From contig CAPHDI010000001.1 in assembly GCA_948623715.1 (NCBI GenBank), forward strand, positions 159,251-223,250: a stretch of DNA of 64,000 nucleotides, written 5' to 3'. The notes under the pieces are model-generated. The model ran no database searches. It saw nothing but the letters and a program-made list of their open reading frames with translations, and had not been told where the DNA came from. Positions 54,174 to 63,346 of the stretch are shown one piece after another. Numbering within the stretch: the stretch's first letter is position 1; every line of letters starts with the position of its first letter. This DNA is from an uncultured Candidatus Saccharibacteria bacterium. GTDB lineage: Bacteria; Patescibacteriota; Saccharimonadia; Saccharimonadales; Saccharimonadaceae. A program made the translations under genes and the position numbers.

Positions 54174-54922
54174 TACTTTATCTCATGCAGCGCGGCAAAA
54201 TCAATCTCATGATACGGCACTTTCCAGAAATCATACACCGTTTCTCCGTCTCGCGTAGTTTTTACCTGCACATTATTTTCGCCATCGTAGTACCAATATC
54301 CGCCGACATTATAGATTTTATTTTCATCCCAGTCCAGCCTCACTAGCATATCTTTCGTCATCCCCGCATATCCGCCCCCGCCACACATTAGGAAAATTAC
54401 CTTATCTTTCGGAAATAAATCTTCTAAGATCTGTAATGATTCTTTATAATTCGCCGTCAGGTTCCCGCTTTTATCTTGCGTAAACAGAGTTTTTCCAGTG
54501 TAAGTCTCGCCTACTTCTTCCGGCAGCCCACTTACGTTCACGAGATATGGATAGGGAACCACCTCAAATCCTTCAACGATCCCTGACAGATATGAATCTC
54601 CGCCGATCGCCTCGTAATTTCCCGGATCTTTTAGCATCCGCATGTCTCGGTAGACCGCATCATCACGCCCGAGATATTTATCAATCGTTTCTTCGTTGAT
54701 ATTTTTATCGATCCCGAATTCGCCACGTAGGCCTTCCGACTTTTCCGGTGCCGGCAATTCCGATTCAGTTTTCTCTACGACTTCACTGGATTCATCTTGC
54801 GCGCGATCGTTATTAAAAAGCGACCACCCCACGCCAATTCCGATCACAATTAACGCCGTGATTGCAATATATAATGCAAAATTCGGTTTTTGCCCCTCTT
54901 CATCTCGTCCTGACTTACTCAT
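54173..54922 (-). CDS. Membrane-anchored rhodanese-like protein
   Basis: 249 residues. A cytoplasmic tail and one transmembrane helix (about 13-33) precede a rhodanese-like domain with the catalytic-loop Cys in FLMCGGGGYAGMTKDML. Paired with a thioredoxin-like protein in an operon, it may handle sulfur or redox chemistry at the outer face. Exact role unknown. Confidence 0.72.
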   Translation of the reverse strand: MSKSGRDEEGQKPNFALYIAITALIVIGIGVGWSLFNNDRAQDESSEVVEKTESELPAPEKSEGLRGEFGIDKNINEETIDKYLGRDDAVYRDMRMLKDPGNYEAIGGDSYLSGIVEGFEVVPYPYLVNVSGLPEEVGETYTGKTLFTQDKSGNLTANYKESLQILEDLFPKDKVIFLMCGGGGYAGMTKDMLVRLDWDENKIYNVGGYWYYDGENNVQVKTTRDGETVYDFWKVPYHEIDFAALHEIK

Positions 54923-55034
54923 GTTACCTCCACTTACTTATTCTTATTATAAGTTACCTCTGCCTAGAAATCAATTCTCCCGAAACCATCACCTGTCTAT
55001 CCTGGAAATCCCTAGTTACCTTTACCGGCTGCAC

Positions 55035-56267
55035 TTATTCCAGATACATAATATCGAGATCGACATCTCCGTCGATTCCCGGCACTCTTCCAGTATTGCT
55101 CATTTGCCAGATTTCATATTCACCATCATAAGTCACCCGATCATAGTACTGTGCTAGCCAAATTCTTTTATTCTCTGGTTTCCAGATTCGCTCCAGATAT
55201 ACTTTACTCCCATATAGCCAGCCGTCTCGCCCCGTCTCTTCGACGACGTCAATAAAAGTCTCCGCAACTTTATTTATCGTGTAGAAACTCATCCCCGCCT
55301 CGTTAAATCCACCCCAATTTTCCCAGTCAAAGGCAATCCCCAGCTCCGCCTTCCGGTCTCCTAATTTTTCTAAGATCCACTCCGCCTGATCCTTCGCTTG
55401 CTCGACATTTCTCGCATAGGAATAGAAATATATTCCCACCGGCAACCCCGCCGCTTCTGCGCCGTCGATATTAGCATAGAAATACGGATCCAGCACATAC
55501 TCGCCGTCGTACCCGACTTGATATCCAATTCGCGCGAACGCAAATTCTATCCCACTTTTCTTCACCCTCGCCCAGTCGATTTCTCCCTGCCACTGCGATA
55601 CGTCGATGCCGATTTTCGTCTGCGCAATTTTGTGCTCGCGAATCACCTCTTCAATCAGCATTTTCTCCGTCTCCGCGGTTTGCGTTGTCGTATTCTTCGG
55701 CGGCTCGATTACGTTCAACGTGAAATCCTTCCAAGTCTGATTGCCTGCCGCATCGGTAATTAAATATTCCAGTCTGTACTCTCCGATCTTTTCTGTATCA
55801 TACTCTCCGCGAATCTCCCGCGTCGGGTTATCATCAATATCGTCCCCGCTCATCATTAAGTCCGTCAGATCTCCTGCATATCCCCGGTATACCGTATAAT
55901 AATTCCCGCCGTAAATTGTCGGCGCCGTCTTGTCTACCACTTCCATGATGAAACTTTTCGCCCGTTTCTTATTCTTGATATTTATATATTCAAAACTTAC
56001 CTCTTGCGTACCCAATTTTTCCGTATCAATCGTAAAATCTTCCACCAATTCGCCATTTAGATTCGCTAAGAAATCCGATACTTTTGCATCTTCGCCGAAT
56101 CCTATCGTCAAGTTTTCTGCAAAAGTTACTGCCTCCGCATCTATTCGCTGATTTTCCTTCACATTAAAATAAATCCCTAGCCCGATTCCAATCGCCGCCA
56201 CGACCACAATCGCCACGCAGGGAATCAAAACTTTGGGATTCTTTAACTTCTCAATAAAACTTTTCAT
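55035..56267 (-). CDS. GH25-family lysozyme with Ig-like domain
   Basis: 410 residues. An N-terminal transmembrane anchor (about 13-35), a bacterial Ig-like/DUF5011-type region (about 100-180), and a C-terminal GH25 domain starting GIDVSQWQGEIDWARVK with the catalytic FDWENW and closing VDLDIMY. It cleaves beta-1,4 bonds of peptidoglycan, for self-remodelling or attack on the host cell wall. The ATG at 56267 is chosen because TATTAT lies 6 bases before it (leaderless). Confidence 0.9.
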   Translation of the reverse strand: MKSFIEKLKNPKVLIPCVAIVVVAAIGIGLGIYFNVKENQRIDAEAVTFAENLTIGFGEDAKVSDFLANLNGELVEDFTIDTEKLGTQEVSFEYINIKNKKRAKSFIMEVVDKTAPTIYGGNYYTVYRGYAGDLTDLMMSGDDIDDNPTREIRGEYDTEKIGEYRLEYLITDAAGNQTWKDFTLNVIEPPKNTTTQTAETEKMLIEEVIREHKIAQTKIGIDVSQWQGEIDWARVKKSGIEFAFARIGYQVGYDGEYVLDPYFYANIDGAEAAGLPVGIYFYSYARNVEQAKDQAEWILEKLGDRKAELGIAFDWENWGGFNEAGMSFYTINKVAETFIDVVEETGRDGWLYGSKVYLERIWKPENKRIWLAQYYDRVTYDGEYEIWQMSNTGRVPGIDGDVDLDIMYLE

Positions 56268-56323
56268 CAATCTATAATAAATGGTATACCGATAGAATCC
56301 GCAAAATCAGACCTTCTATCTTC

Positions 56324-56400
56324 TGGTATGCCCGACACGGTTCGAACGTGCGACCTTTGGTTCCGGAAACCAATGCTCTATCCAGCTGAGCTACGGGCAC
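56324..56400 (-). tRNA. tRNA-Arg (anticodon CCG)
   Basis: 77-nt cloverleaf with encoded CCA. Anticodon stem TTGGT/ACCAA, loop TTCCGGA with CCG. T-loop TTCGAAC. Confidence 0.94.
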
Positions 56401-56406
56401 AAAAAA

Positions 56407-56482
56407 TGGTGGAGTGGAGGCGACTTGAACGCCCTACCTCAGCAATGCGAATGCTGCGCTCTACCAGGTGAGCTACCACCCC
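56407..56482 (-). tRNA. tRNA-Ala (anticodon CGC)
   Basis: 76-nt cloverleaf with encoded CCA. Acceptor GGGGTGG/CCACTCC, anticodon stem CAGCA/TGCTG, loop TTCGCAT with CGC. Six bases separate it from tRNA-Arg. Confidence 0.93.
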
Positions 56483-56570
56483 ACGCACCCTCAGTATAGC
56501 ACACTTAATAGTTTTTCGCTAGACTTTCCCGCCCCACAAAATCCTCGATCAAAGATTCTGCGCTGCATAC

Positions 56571-56600
56571 AAAAAATCCCCAGCCAAACCTGGCTGGGGT
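56571..56600 (-). terminator. Terminator of the 56607 gene
   Basis: On the minus strand CCCCAGCCA pairs with TGGCTGGGG, followed by ATTTTTT. Confidence 0.85.
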
Positions 56601-56606
56601 GCAGAG

Positions 56607-57377
56607 TCAGAGAAGGAAAGTATGCTGTTTCTTATTGTAGCTGAGTTTCTCCTGCAGCAACTTTTCATTGAAGTCGCTCATGTGGTACATCCGCGTTACC
56701 TTAATATCATCATCGTCATCATAGCTGATAATCAGGGAGCTTTGCCCAGACTCCAGTGCGTCCTCGTCAGCGCGGCTGTATGCTCGCCCGGTCCACAGCT
56801 GAGTCTGCTTCGCTTCGAGATCCTGCATGATAATGACTCGCTCGCTGCCCATGCTGAATCCGTGAAGGCGAGTAACGTTACGACGACCGCCTGATTGATG
56901 GTTGTCGTTAACCGGGACTTCGATCACAAACTGCAGCGGGCAATCGCGGATGACGATCTGCTCGATGCAGTCGTCGCCACGATTTGCATAGCAGAGATAA
57001 GTCGTCGTCGGATTTACCATCACCGCGCAAAGTCGCCACGTCTCGTCGTATCCCTTTATGACATTCTCATAGTTCTGGATAAAGCTCAGCGGAGTAGTTA
57101 CTCCTTCGTCCTCGTCAATGCCGATCTCGACATGAGCGTAAGCCGCCAGCGCAGAGAGCGGAGTGCTATCGGTGGTTGTGAGGCGTAGAGTAGGCATTTT
57201 TTGAGAGCCGAAGCGCTCGCTGATCTCCTGCGGGCTTACTGTGCCGGCGATATAGACGCACGGATCGTACTCGCAGTCATCGCCGTTGTCCAGGATGTGC
57301 TCGATCATTGCTGCTTTGGCGATATTGTCGATATGGAAGCGCTGGTAATAGCTCAGATCATCTTGGAAATAGACCAT
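56607..57377 (-). CDS. Soluble protein of unknown function
   Basis: 256 residues, acidic, no transmembrane segment. No catalytic motif was recognised. An acidic run (SYDDDDDIKV) lies near the C-terminus. RBS GGAGG. The -10 box (TGCTAGAAT) lies about 150 bases upstream, giving an unusually long leader for this genome. It is transcribed divergently from the TelA cluster. Confidence 0.55.
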   Translation of the reverse strand: MVYFQDDLSYYQRFHIDNIAKAAMIEHILDNGDDCEYDPCVYIAGTVSPQEISERFGSQKMPTLRLTTTDSTPLSALAAYAHVEIGIDEDEGVTTPLSFIQNYENVIKGYDETWRLCAVMVNPTTTYLCYANRGDDCIEQIVIRDCPLQFVIEVPVNDNHQSGGRRNVTRLHGFSMGSERVIIMQDLEAKQTQLWTGRAYSRADEDALESGQSSLIISYDDDDDIKVTRMYHMSDFNEKLLQEKLSYNKKQHTFLL

Positions 57378-57565
57378 TTTTCTTCCTCCAGTTCTGTGAT
57401 TTTAAGATGCTGACCTCAATGTGGTACATGCAGAGTAACAACCCTCGGCTAGAGTATAAACCCAGCCAAACTATGTTTTTGCCACTACAGATATAACCTA
57501 ACTCGAGGCTTACCTATATTCTAGCACAGATCCCCATTTTTGTCAAGATGTATTAATAAGCGACA

Positions 57566-57594
57566 TTGACTTTTTTAGAAAAGTGTGCTATACT
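57566..57594 (+). promoter_or_regulatory. Strong promoter of the TelA-XpaC-VWA operon
   Basis: -35 TTGACT (57566-57571), 17-base spacer, extended -10 TGCTATACT (TATACT at 57589-57594). Leader of about 60 bases. Confidence 0.8.
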
Positions 57595-57662
57595 TAACGA
57601 GTAACACGGCTGAATCTTACCGGCCTGTTTGTGGATGCTCATGAAATGAAGGGGGTATGAAA

Positions 57663-58355
57663 ATGAGCATATTTACATCAGCACCAGCTCCGCCCGACCA
57701 GACCGTCGCAATCGCATTACCCGACCTGCACGACAGCGCTGCCATTATGCGCTACGGCGAGCCCGTCCAGCGCGGCCTCAAGGCTCTCGTAAGTGACGTC
57801 GCCAAAAACGTCGCCGCCTGTGATGTCGATGAGATCAATGCCCTGCTCGCAGAAATGGACCGTCTCATTAGCGAGCGCGATAATCACTTTAGAACCGCCA
57901 CTTCCCGTGGCAAGCCTCGCCAGAGCAAAACATTTCGCATGTCCTCTGCTGCAGCCACTAAAGCTCTCGGCCGTACGCGGAAAGAGCTTGAAGGCGAACG
58001 CATGTCGCTGCTTGTCAGTATCAAGATCCTGGATAATCTCTATGGCAAGCTTAAAGAGCGTGAGCGTCTATTATCGGCGCACATCACCGCCGGTCAGCAG
58101 CAGCTTACGACCGCGCGTGCCGGCGAGTTATCTGAGCTCCAGCTTCGTGCGAAAACTACCGGAGCATCGGTCGACCGACTTGCCTGTGAGAATTTTCACT
58201 TCAAGTGTGAATCTCTCCGCAAGCGTTTGGTGGATCTTGATCTCTCGCGCACGGTCTGCCTGCAGTCCATGGCGCAAGCCGAGCTTACGCTCCAGACTCG
58301 TCGTCGGCTCGTCCAGAGCTTAGAACTGGCGGGTATTGGCCAATCCACGTGTTAG
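57663..58355 (+). CDS. TelA-family (toxic anion resistance) protein, shortened
   Basis: 230 residues. The coiled-coil core matches TelA: LLVSIKILDNLYGKLKERER, ITAGQQQL, and CESLRKRLVDLDLSRTVCLQ. Usual TelA proteins are about 380 residues and continue past this point, so the C-terminal third is missing. The start at 57663 has GGGGG at 7 bases; an ATG two codons earlier is too close. Its neighbours XpaC-like and VWA match known TelA clusters. Confidence 0.75.
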   Translation: MSIFTSAPAPPDQTVAIALPDLHDSAAIMRYGEPVQRGLKALVSDVAKNVAACDVDEINALLAEMDRLISERDNHFRTATSRGKPRQSKTFRMSSAAATKALGRTRKELEGERMSLLVSIKILDNLYGKLKERERLLSAHITAGQQQLTTARAGELSELQLRAKTTGASVDRLACENFHFKCESLRKRLVDLDLSRTVCLQSMAQAELTLQTRRRLVQSLELAGIGQSTC

Positions 58356-58382
58356 GAACTTTTACAATTTGGAGGTGAAAAG

Positions 58383-59126
58383 ATGAATGATTTTGACAAG
58401 AAACAACTCCTGCGCAAGTCCATTGTCTTCGGCTTCAGCGCCCTTCTGCTTATACTGGGCACTGTCGTGCTGAGGGACTGGATTATCATCGGCTTCGGCA
58501 TTCGCGTCTACCGGGTGGTTCGCATAGTTCTGATTATCAATGTCGCCTGCGGCGCTGCCGCCTTCCTGCTGACCCTGGTGAAAGCTATTTCGTCGGCCGT
58601 CCAGGCAGACCGCGCTCGCCGGCGCGAACTCGAGCAACAGCAAGCCGCAGAACTGTCCGCCGAAGACAGCTTGTTTCCCGATGTGATCGCCAGCCATCTT
58701 GCCAGACTTTTTAAAGAGCAACCAGGCTATAAGCAGATCGTCAGTAGCTGTGTCGAGCAGATGCAGCAGATGGATCTGATTCAAGAAAGGCAAAACCGCC
58801 TCATTTGCGACAATGACGCCCGCTATCTCAGCGATACGGAAACTGTCCTGGAAAACGTCGAACGGCGGCTCTGCCAGAACCTGCGCAGCATTATCAATCT
58901 TTGTATCGCGGCCGACCCAGCCACGATCAATATGCAAAAAGTCCAGGAGTATCTCGATGACAATACCCAAAAGCTCCAAAGCGCCGATAAGCTCGTCAAG
59001 GTCTCCGTTGACTGGATCAACCAGTACAACTCTGACCGCGTCAGCGATCGCAGCGAAGTCGAATTTTGGATCGAAACCATCCGTGAATCTCTAAAGGAGG
59101 ATCAAGTCAATGAAGGCCTTTACTAA
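58383..59126 (+). CDS. XpaC-like membrane protein
   Basis: 247 residues. Two transmembrane helices (about 12-30 and 38-65) followed by a helical cytoplasmic domain, the layout of XpaC-family proteins that accompany TelA. GGAGG precedes the start; it overlaps the VWA gene by 17 bases. Molecular role unknown. Confidence 0.65.
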   Translation: MNDFDKKQLLRKSIVFGFSALLLILGTVVLRDWIIIGFGIRVYRVVRIVLIINVACGAAAFLLTLVKAISSAVQADRARRRELEQQQAAELSAEDSLFPDVIASHLARLFKEQPGYKQIVSSCVEQMQQMDLIQERQNRLICDNDARYLSDTETVLENVERRLCQNLRSIINLCIAADPATINMQKVQEYLDDNTQKLQSADKLVKVSVDWINQYNSDRVSDRSEVEFWIETIRESLKEDQVNEGLY

Positions 59127-60783
59127 ACGTCTCTTTGCGCTCGTCCTCGCGCTCGCCACGGTCTTTACCTTGAGCGGCTGCGGGGAAATGACGACCTATG
59201 ATGAACCGAAGACCTACACCTATGAGGAAGCCACGAAAGAGCTTGAGTCTAAGCTCAAGAAGGTCACCGTTAGCAACGTCGACGCTCCGCTCGATATTTA
59301 CGATATCGACACCGAGCATACGGCTCTTGCTGACATCGACACTTTCGACCTGACCGTCCGCAGCAATGCGCCGATTATGGTCGAAATCGCCGTCCCGTCC
59401 GAGCTCTCAGGCTCCGCACCGGATGATCTCGTCAATGTCTTGGCGCGGAATTTTAATGACTCCCGCGCCGAGGTCAATGGCAGAACTATCGGCATCAACA
59501 TCCGCAGCATCTCCTCGGGCGAGGTTGTGACTTATATGACCGAGGGCGATTATCGCCCCGACGGCTATATCCCATCTTCCGACGCGCCGGGTGAAATGAT
59601 CGGCGCGAAGGGGATTGGCGTAATTAAGTTGACTGACCGCATCGCCGGCAATACCGCCGGCATCCTGATGGAGAAGTCGACTTACAACGAGTTTACCGAA
59701 AAATACGGTGCGGTTACCGTGGACAAAGTTTTGGAGGCCAGTCTGGCGGGCGATTTGACGTTTGCCTATACGAACCCCTACACCAGCGCCACGGGTCTGA
59801 ACATTCTGACTGCGATGCTGCACAGCTTCGATGCGAATAATCCGCTGTCGGACACCGCCGCCCAGAAACTCCTGGACTATCAGAAGCAGTCTCCTCCCGT
59901 CGCCTATACCACTGGCGTCCTGCGCACGCAGGCCGCAAAGGGAATCATCAAGGCGATGGTCATGGAGGAGCAGGCGTATGTCAATACACCCGAGCTGAAA
60001 GATTACATCTATACTCCGGCCGGCATCCGTCACGACCACCCTGTCTATACCTTCGACTATGTGTCAAGCGAGAAGCAGGAGGCCCTCCGGCAGTTTGTCG
60101 AGTACTGTCTCAGCCCCGAGGCTCAGCGCCTCGCTACTGAGAAAGGTTTTAACCGTCATGACGACTATATCGGTCAGAGTCCCGGTCTCGACGGCGCCGG
60201 CTATCTCGCTGCCCAGAAAATCTGGAAAGCGAACAAAGACGGCGGCAAACCGATTATCGCCGTCTTCGTCGCCGACATTTCCGGCTCCATGGATGGCGCT
60301 CCACTCAATGCTCTGAAGGAATCTCTCCTCGCGACCTCAAGCTACATCAGCAGCGATAATTATATCGGCCTGGTATCGTATTCGAGCAGCGTCTATATCA
60401 ACCTTCCTATCGCGCAGTTCGACGAGACTCAGCGTGCCTACTTTTCTGGCGCGGTGAAGTCGCTCTCCGCGAATGGCGGGACTGCGACTTACGACGCCGT
60501 CCTGGTTGCGCTCAATATGCTGAGTGCGAAGGCTCAGGAAGTCTCCGATGCGAAGCTGATGCTCTTCGTCCTCTCCGACGGCGCCGCAAACAACGGTTAC
60601 AGCCTGAGCGGGATTACCGACATCGTCGGCGGCATGCGCGTGCCGATTTATACGATCGGCTACAATCTCCTGGACTCCTCGTCGTTGAAAACTCTCAGCG
60701 AGATTAACGAGGCCGCCCTGATCAACGCCGAGACTGACGACATCGTCAACCAGCTCCGCAACTTGTTCAACGTCCAGCTGTAA
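59110..60783 (+). CDS. VWA-domain lipoprotein
   Basis: 557 residues. Signal with lipobox (LSGCGEM) at 15-25. Residues about 60-370 resemble a substrate-binding-protein fold (IAGNTAGILMEKSTYNEF, FVEYCLSPEAQRLATEKGF). Residues about 380-557 are a von Willebrand A domain with MIDAS VADISGSMDG and FVLSDGAANNG. It would sit on the outer face, binding a ligand with metal dependence. Last gene of the TelA operon; a terminator follows. Confidence 0.82.
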   Translation: MKAFTKRLFALVLALATVFTLSGCGEMTTYDEPKTYTYEEATKELESKLKKVTVSNVDAPLDIYDIDTEHTALADIDTFDLTVRSNAPIMVEIAVPSELSGSAPDDLVNVLARNFNDSRAEVNGRTIGINIRSISSGEVVTYMTEGDYRPDGYIPSSDAPGEMIGAKGIGVIKLTDRIAGNTAGILMEKSTYNEFTEKYGAVTVDKVLEASLAGDLTFAYTNPYTSATGLNILTAMLHSFDANNPLSDTAAQKLLDYQKQSPPVAYTTGVLRTQAAKGIIKAMVMEEQAYVNTPELKDYIYTPAGIRHDHPVYTFDYVSSEKQEALRQFVEYCLSPEAQRLATEKGFNRHDDYIGQSPGLDGAGYLAAQKIWKANKDGGKPIIAVFVADISGSMDGAPLNALKESLLATSSYISSDNYIGLVSYSSSVYINLPIAQFDETQRAYFSGAVKSLSANGGTATYDAVLVALNMLSAKAQEVSDAKLMLFVLSDGAANNGYSLSGITDIVGGMRVPIYTIGYNLLDSSSLKTLSEINEAALINAETDDIVNQLRNLFNVQL

Positions 60784-60816
60784 TAAGTCGTACTAAATTT
60801 CATCTCCATCCCCAGC

Positions 60817-60846
60817 AAGGCACGGTCTTTCGACCGTGCCTTTTTC
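60817..60846 (+). terminator. Terminator of the TelA operon
   Basis: AAGGCACGGTC pairs with GACCGTGCCTT around TTTC, followed by TTTC. Confidence 0.92.
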
Positions 60847-60896
60847 CTGCTCCAGAAACTTTTATCTAAGTTTTTTAGGTTTATTTATTCTACGCC

Positions 60897-62225
60897 TTAC
60901 TCAATCCCCGGAATCGGATGTGCCAGTGCCAGCTCCCGCACTTCACTCCTCAGCGCATCCAGCTCAGCCGTATGTTCGTCTAGACCTTTTTCATCTTTCG
61001 CCTTCACGCAAATGTCCGCGACTTGCTTCATCCACTTCGCGACCTGCTTCATGTCGTCTTCGCCCAGGCCGCGCGTCGTCATCGCCGGCGTACCGAGCCG
61101 TACGCCCGATGGCCGGAATGCTCCGCCTTTGTCGGTTGGCAATGCATTCGCATTCAATGTCAGTCCGATTTTATCTAGCGCCACTTCATAGACTTTCCCG
61201 TCGAATCCGTAGCTATCTTTCACATTCACGAGAATCAGGTGGTTTTCCGTACCATTACCCTGCAGTTTAAACCCTAGCTTCATCAGCTCATCCGCTAGAG
61301 TTTTCGCATTCTTCACGATTTGCGCCGCGTAGTCACGGAATTCCGGCTGCAAATCTTCTTCAAACGCCACTGCCTTCGCTGCGATTACATGTTCTAGCGG
61401 TCCGCCCTGCGTCCCTGGGAATACTGCCCGGTCGATCAGGGTTGGAATATTCTCAAGTTTCTTCTCAGTTTTCTTTAACGGATTCCCGACCGTCCCCATC
61501 GAGAGGATTAGTCCCCCGCGCGGTCCACGTAGCGTCTTATGTGTCGTCGTCGTAATCACGTTAAATCCATGCTCCAGCGGATTCGGATGCACTCCGCCTA
61601 CGATTAGTCCCGCGACGTGCGCCATGTCCGCCATTAGCAAAATTTCTTGTCCCGATTCTTTTGCAACTTCATCCGCGATTTTCTTAACTCGGTCGAAATC
61701 CGGAATCTTCATAAACGCCGAGTACCCTACGAGAATTAGCTTCGGTCGATATTCATGCGCCAGCTGCTCAAGATCTTCGTAATCGATATCCCCGTCTTCT
61801 GTCACGCCATACCCGACGAAATTATAAATCTTCGCACTCCGCGTCACTGGCGATCCGTGCGTGAGATGTCCGCCTGCCGGCAGTGACATCGCCAGAATCG
61901 TATCGCCCGGCTCACACCACGAGAAGTACACTGCCTCATTCGCATTCGCTCCCGAGTGCGGCTGCACATTTGCGTGGTCCGCATGGAACATCTTTTTCGC
62001 TCGCTCAATCGCCAGCTTTTCTACTTCATCGATATTTTCATTCCCGCCATAGTAACGCCGTGCCGGGTAGCCCTCACTGTATTTATTCGTCAGCACCGAC
62101 CCCATCGCCCGTAGTACATTTTCCGAGACATAGTTCTCGCTCGGAATTAACTCTAACCCCTCGCTCTGCCGCTTTTCCTCTTTCTTAATCCACTTGAAGA
62201 CTTCGTCTGTAGTATTTGCTGCCAT
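60897..62225 (-). CDS. glyA: Serine hydroxymethyltransferase
   Basis: 442 residues. PLP-binding Lys230 in TTTTHKTLRGPRGG, QPHSGANANEAVY, and GYSAFMKIPDFDRV are present. Interconverts serine and glycine, feeding methylene-THF to FolD. RBS GGAGGTAAAT. The leader is long, with a hairpin at the start of transcription (62306-62348). Confidence 0.97.
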   Translation of the reverse strand: MAANTTDEVFKWIKKEEKRQSEGLELIPSENYVSENVLRAMGSVLTNKYSEGYPARRYYGGNENIDEVEKLAIERAKKMFHADHANVQPHSGANANEAVYFSWCEPGDTILAMSLPAGGHLTHGSPVTRSAKIYNFVGYGVTEDGDIDYEDLEQLAHEYRPKLILVGYSAFMKIPDFDRVKKIADEVAKESGQEILLMADMAHVAGLIVGGVHPNPLEHGFNVITTTTHKTLRGPRGGLILSMGTVGNPLKKTEKKLENIPTLIDRAVFPGTQGGPLEHVIAAKAVAFEEDLQPEFRDYAAQIVKNAKTLADELMKLGFKLQGNGTENHLILVNVKDSYGFDGKVYEVALDKIGLTLNANALPTDKGGAFRPSGVRLGTPAMTTRGLGEDDMKQVAKWMKQVADICVKAKDEKGLDEHTAELDALRSEVRELALAHPIPGIE

Positions 62226-62305
62226 ATTTACCTCCGGCTTCCGTATATACTATATAATATATACTAACTTTTCTTACATCTATTGTATCTAATATCAAAA
62301 GAAAA

Positions 62306-62348
62306 CACAACAAAATCATTTTAATATCCTACTAAATGACTTGTTGTG
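62306..62348 (-). promoter_or_regulatory. Start-point hairpin in the glyA leader
   Basis: TATAAT (62354-62359, minus) sets the start at about 62348, the first base of a hairpin: CACAACAA..TCATTT with AAATGA..TTGTTGTG (14 bp, two small bulges), followed by TTTTCTTTT. It could terminate or stabilise the message. The remaining leader up to glyA holds a second -10-like run and the ribosome binding site. Confidence 0.5.
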
Positions 62349-62512
62349 AATAAATTATATCATGCTTACCCTTATTCTATCATAAGCTTTTACCAGCCGC
62401 AAGCCTTGTTTATTTCTTAAAACCATACTTAAATAATTGTAAAACTGTTTATTATATAGTATAATAACATAAACTAACTCACGAGCTAGAAAAAACACAG
62501 GAGGGGAGTACC

Positions 62513-63226
62513 TTGAAAATCTTGACCAAAATCGCGAATTTTTTCGCCAAATACTCCACGCCCAGGTGGAATCCGATTCGTCCTCTACGTGGCATCTGCC
62601 GCGAGATCTACCGAGGTATGGGAAATCTTTATGTCCGCTTTTCGCTCGCTCAGCGGGGCTACATGGAAGACTGTCGTGTCTGTCGCATCGGCCGTCGCCT
62701 CAATACCTATCCCTGGCCCTATTCCGACCCCAACTTTGCTGCCTGGCCGGAAGATGATGGGATTGTGGCGCCGGGCGAACCCGCTGCGGGCCGCGGTTAT
62801 ACGCTAATTTCTGACCCTATCGGCTTCGTGATCCGCCGCCCTACGAGTTACTGCGCCTGGAAGATCTACGAAGCGACCGGTGATCTGCTCCAGCATCCGA
62901 AGCATCGACGTTACGATGCGAAAGATTGGCTTACGCTTCTCGCCAAGAATGGCTATAACGAGATCGTTCTCGAAACCGCCCTGCGAGATGGCATGAATTA
63001 CGTAGGCGTCATCCCGAAATATGGCGAGCACGGGCTGGTCGTCTGGTTTGAACGGTGCGGTACTCGTCAATGTATTGGCATGCCCGGCGGCGCCCGTAAT
63101 ACCTCACCGATTGTCTCTACCTACCTCCCGACTGACGACGGCCGTCCTAGCGAGTTTGAATGCCTCGCGCTCTCTGCACTGGTAAAGTTTGCCTTCGTTA
63201 ATGTCACTTGGGTCAAGATCTGTTAA
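62513..63226 (+). CDS. Cytoplasmic protein of unknown function
   Basis: 237 residues, Arg-rich with several Cys and no transmembrane segment. TTG start with AGGAGGGGAG at good spacing. No motif recognised. A -10 (TATAAT, about 62458-62463) lies upstream. A terminator follows the stop. Confidence 0.55.
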   Translation: MKILTKIANFFAKYSTPRWNPIRPLRGICREIYRGMGNLYVRFSLAQRGYMEDCRVCRIGRRLNTYPWPYSDPNFAAWPEDDGIVAPGEPAAGRGYTLISDPIGFVIRRPTSYCAWKIYEATGDLLQHPKHRRYDAKDWLTLLAKNGYNEIVLETALRDGMNYVGVIPKYGEHGLVVWFERCGTRQCIGMPGGARNTSPIVSTYLPTDDGRPSEFECLALSALVKFAFVNVTWVKIC

Positions 63227-63234
63227 AACTATCA

Positions 63235-63254
63235 CCGCCCTCCGGGGCGGCTTT
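63235..63254 (+). terminator. Terminator after the 62513 gene
   Basis: CCGCCC and GGGCGG form a stem with loop TCCG, followed by CTTTT. Confidence 0.8.
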
Positions 63255-63346
63255 TCCTATCGCATGACTAGTAGTTCTTATGTCAAAATAAAGGGCAGTT
63301 AAGCTGCCGCTTCTTATATTTTATCCACAAAACCTATTTTTCATGC

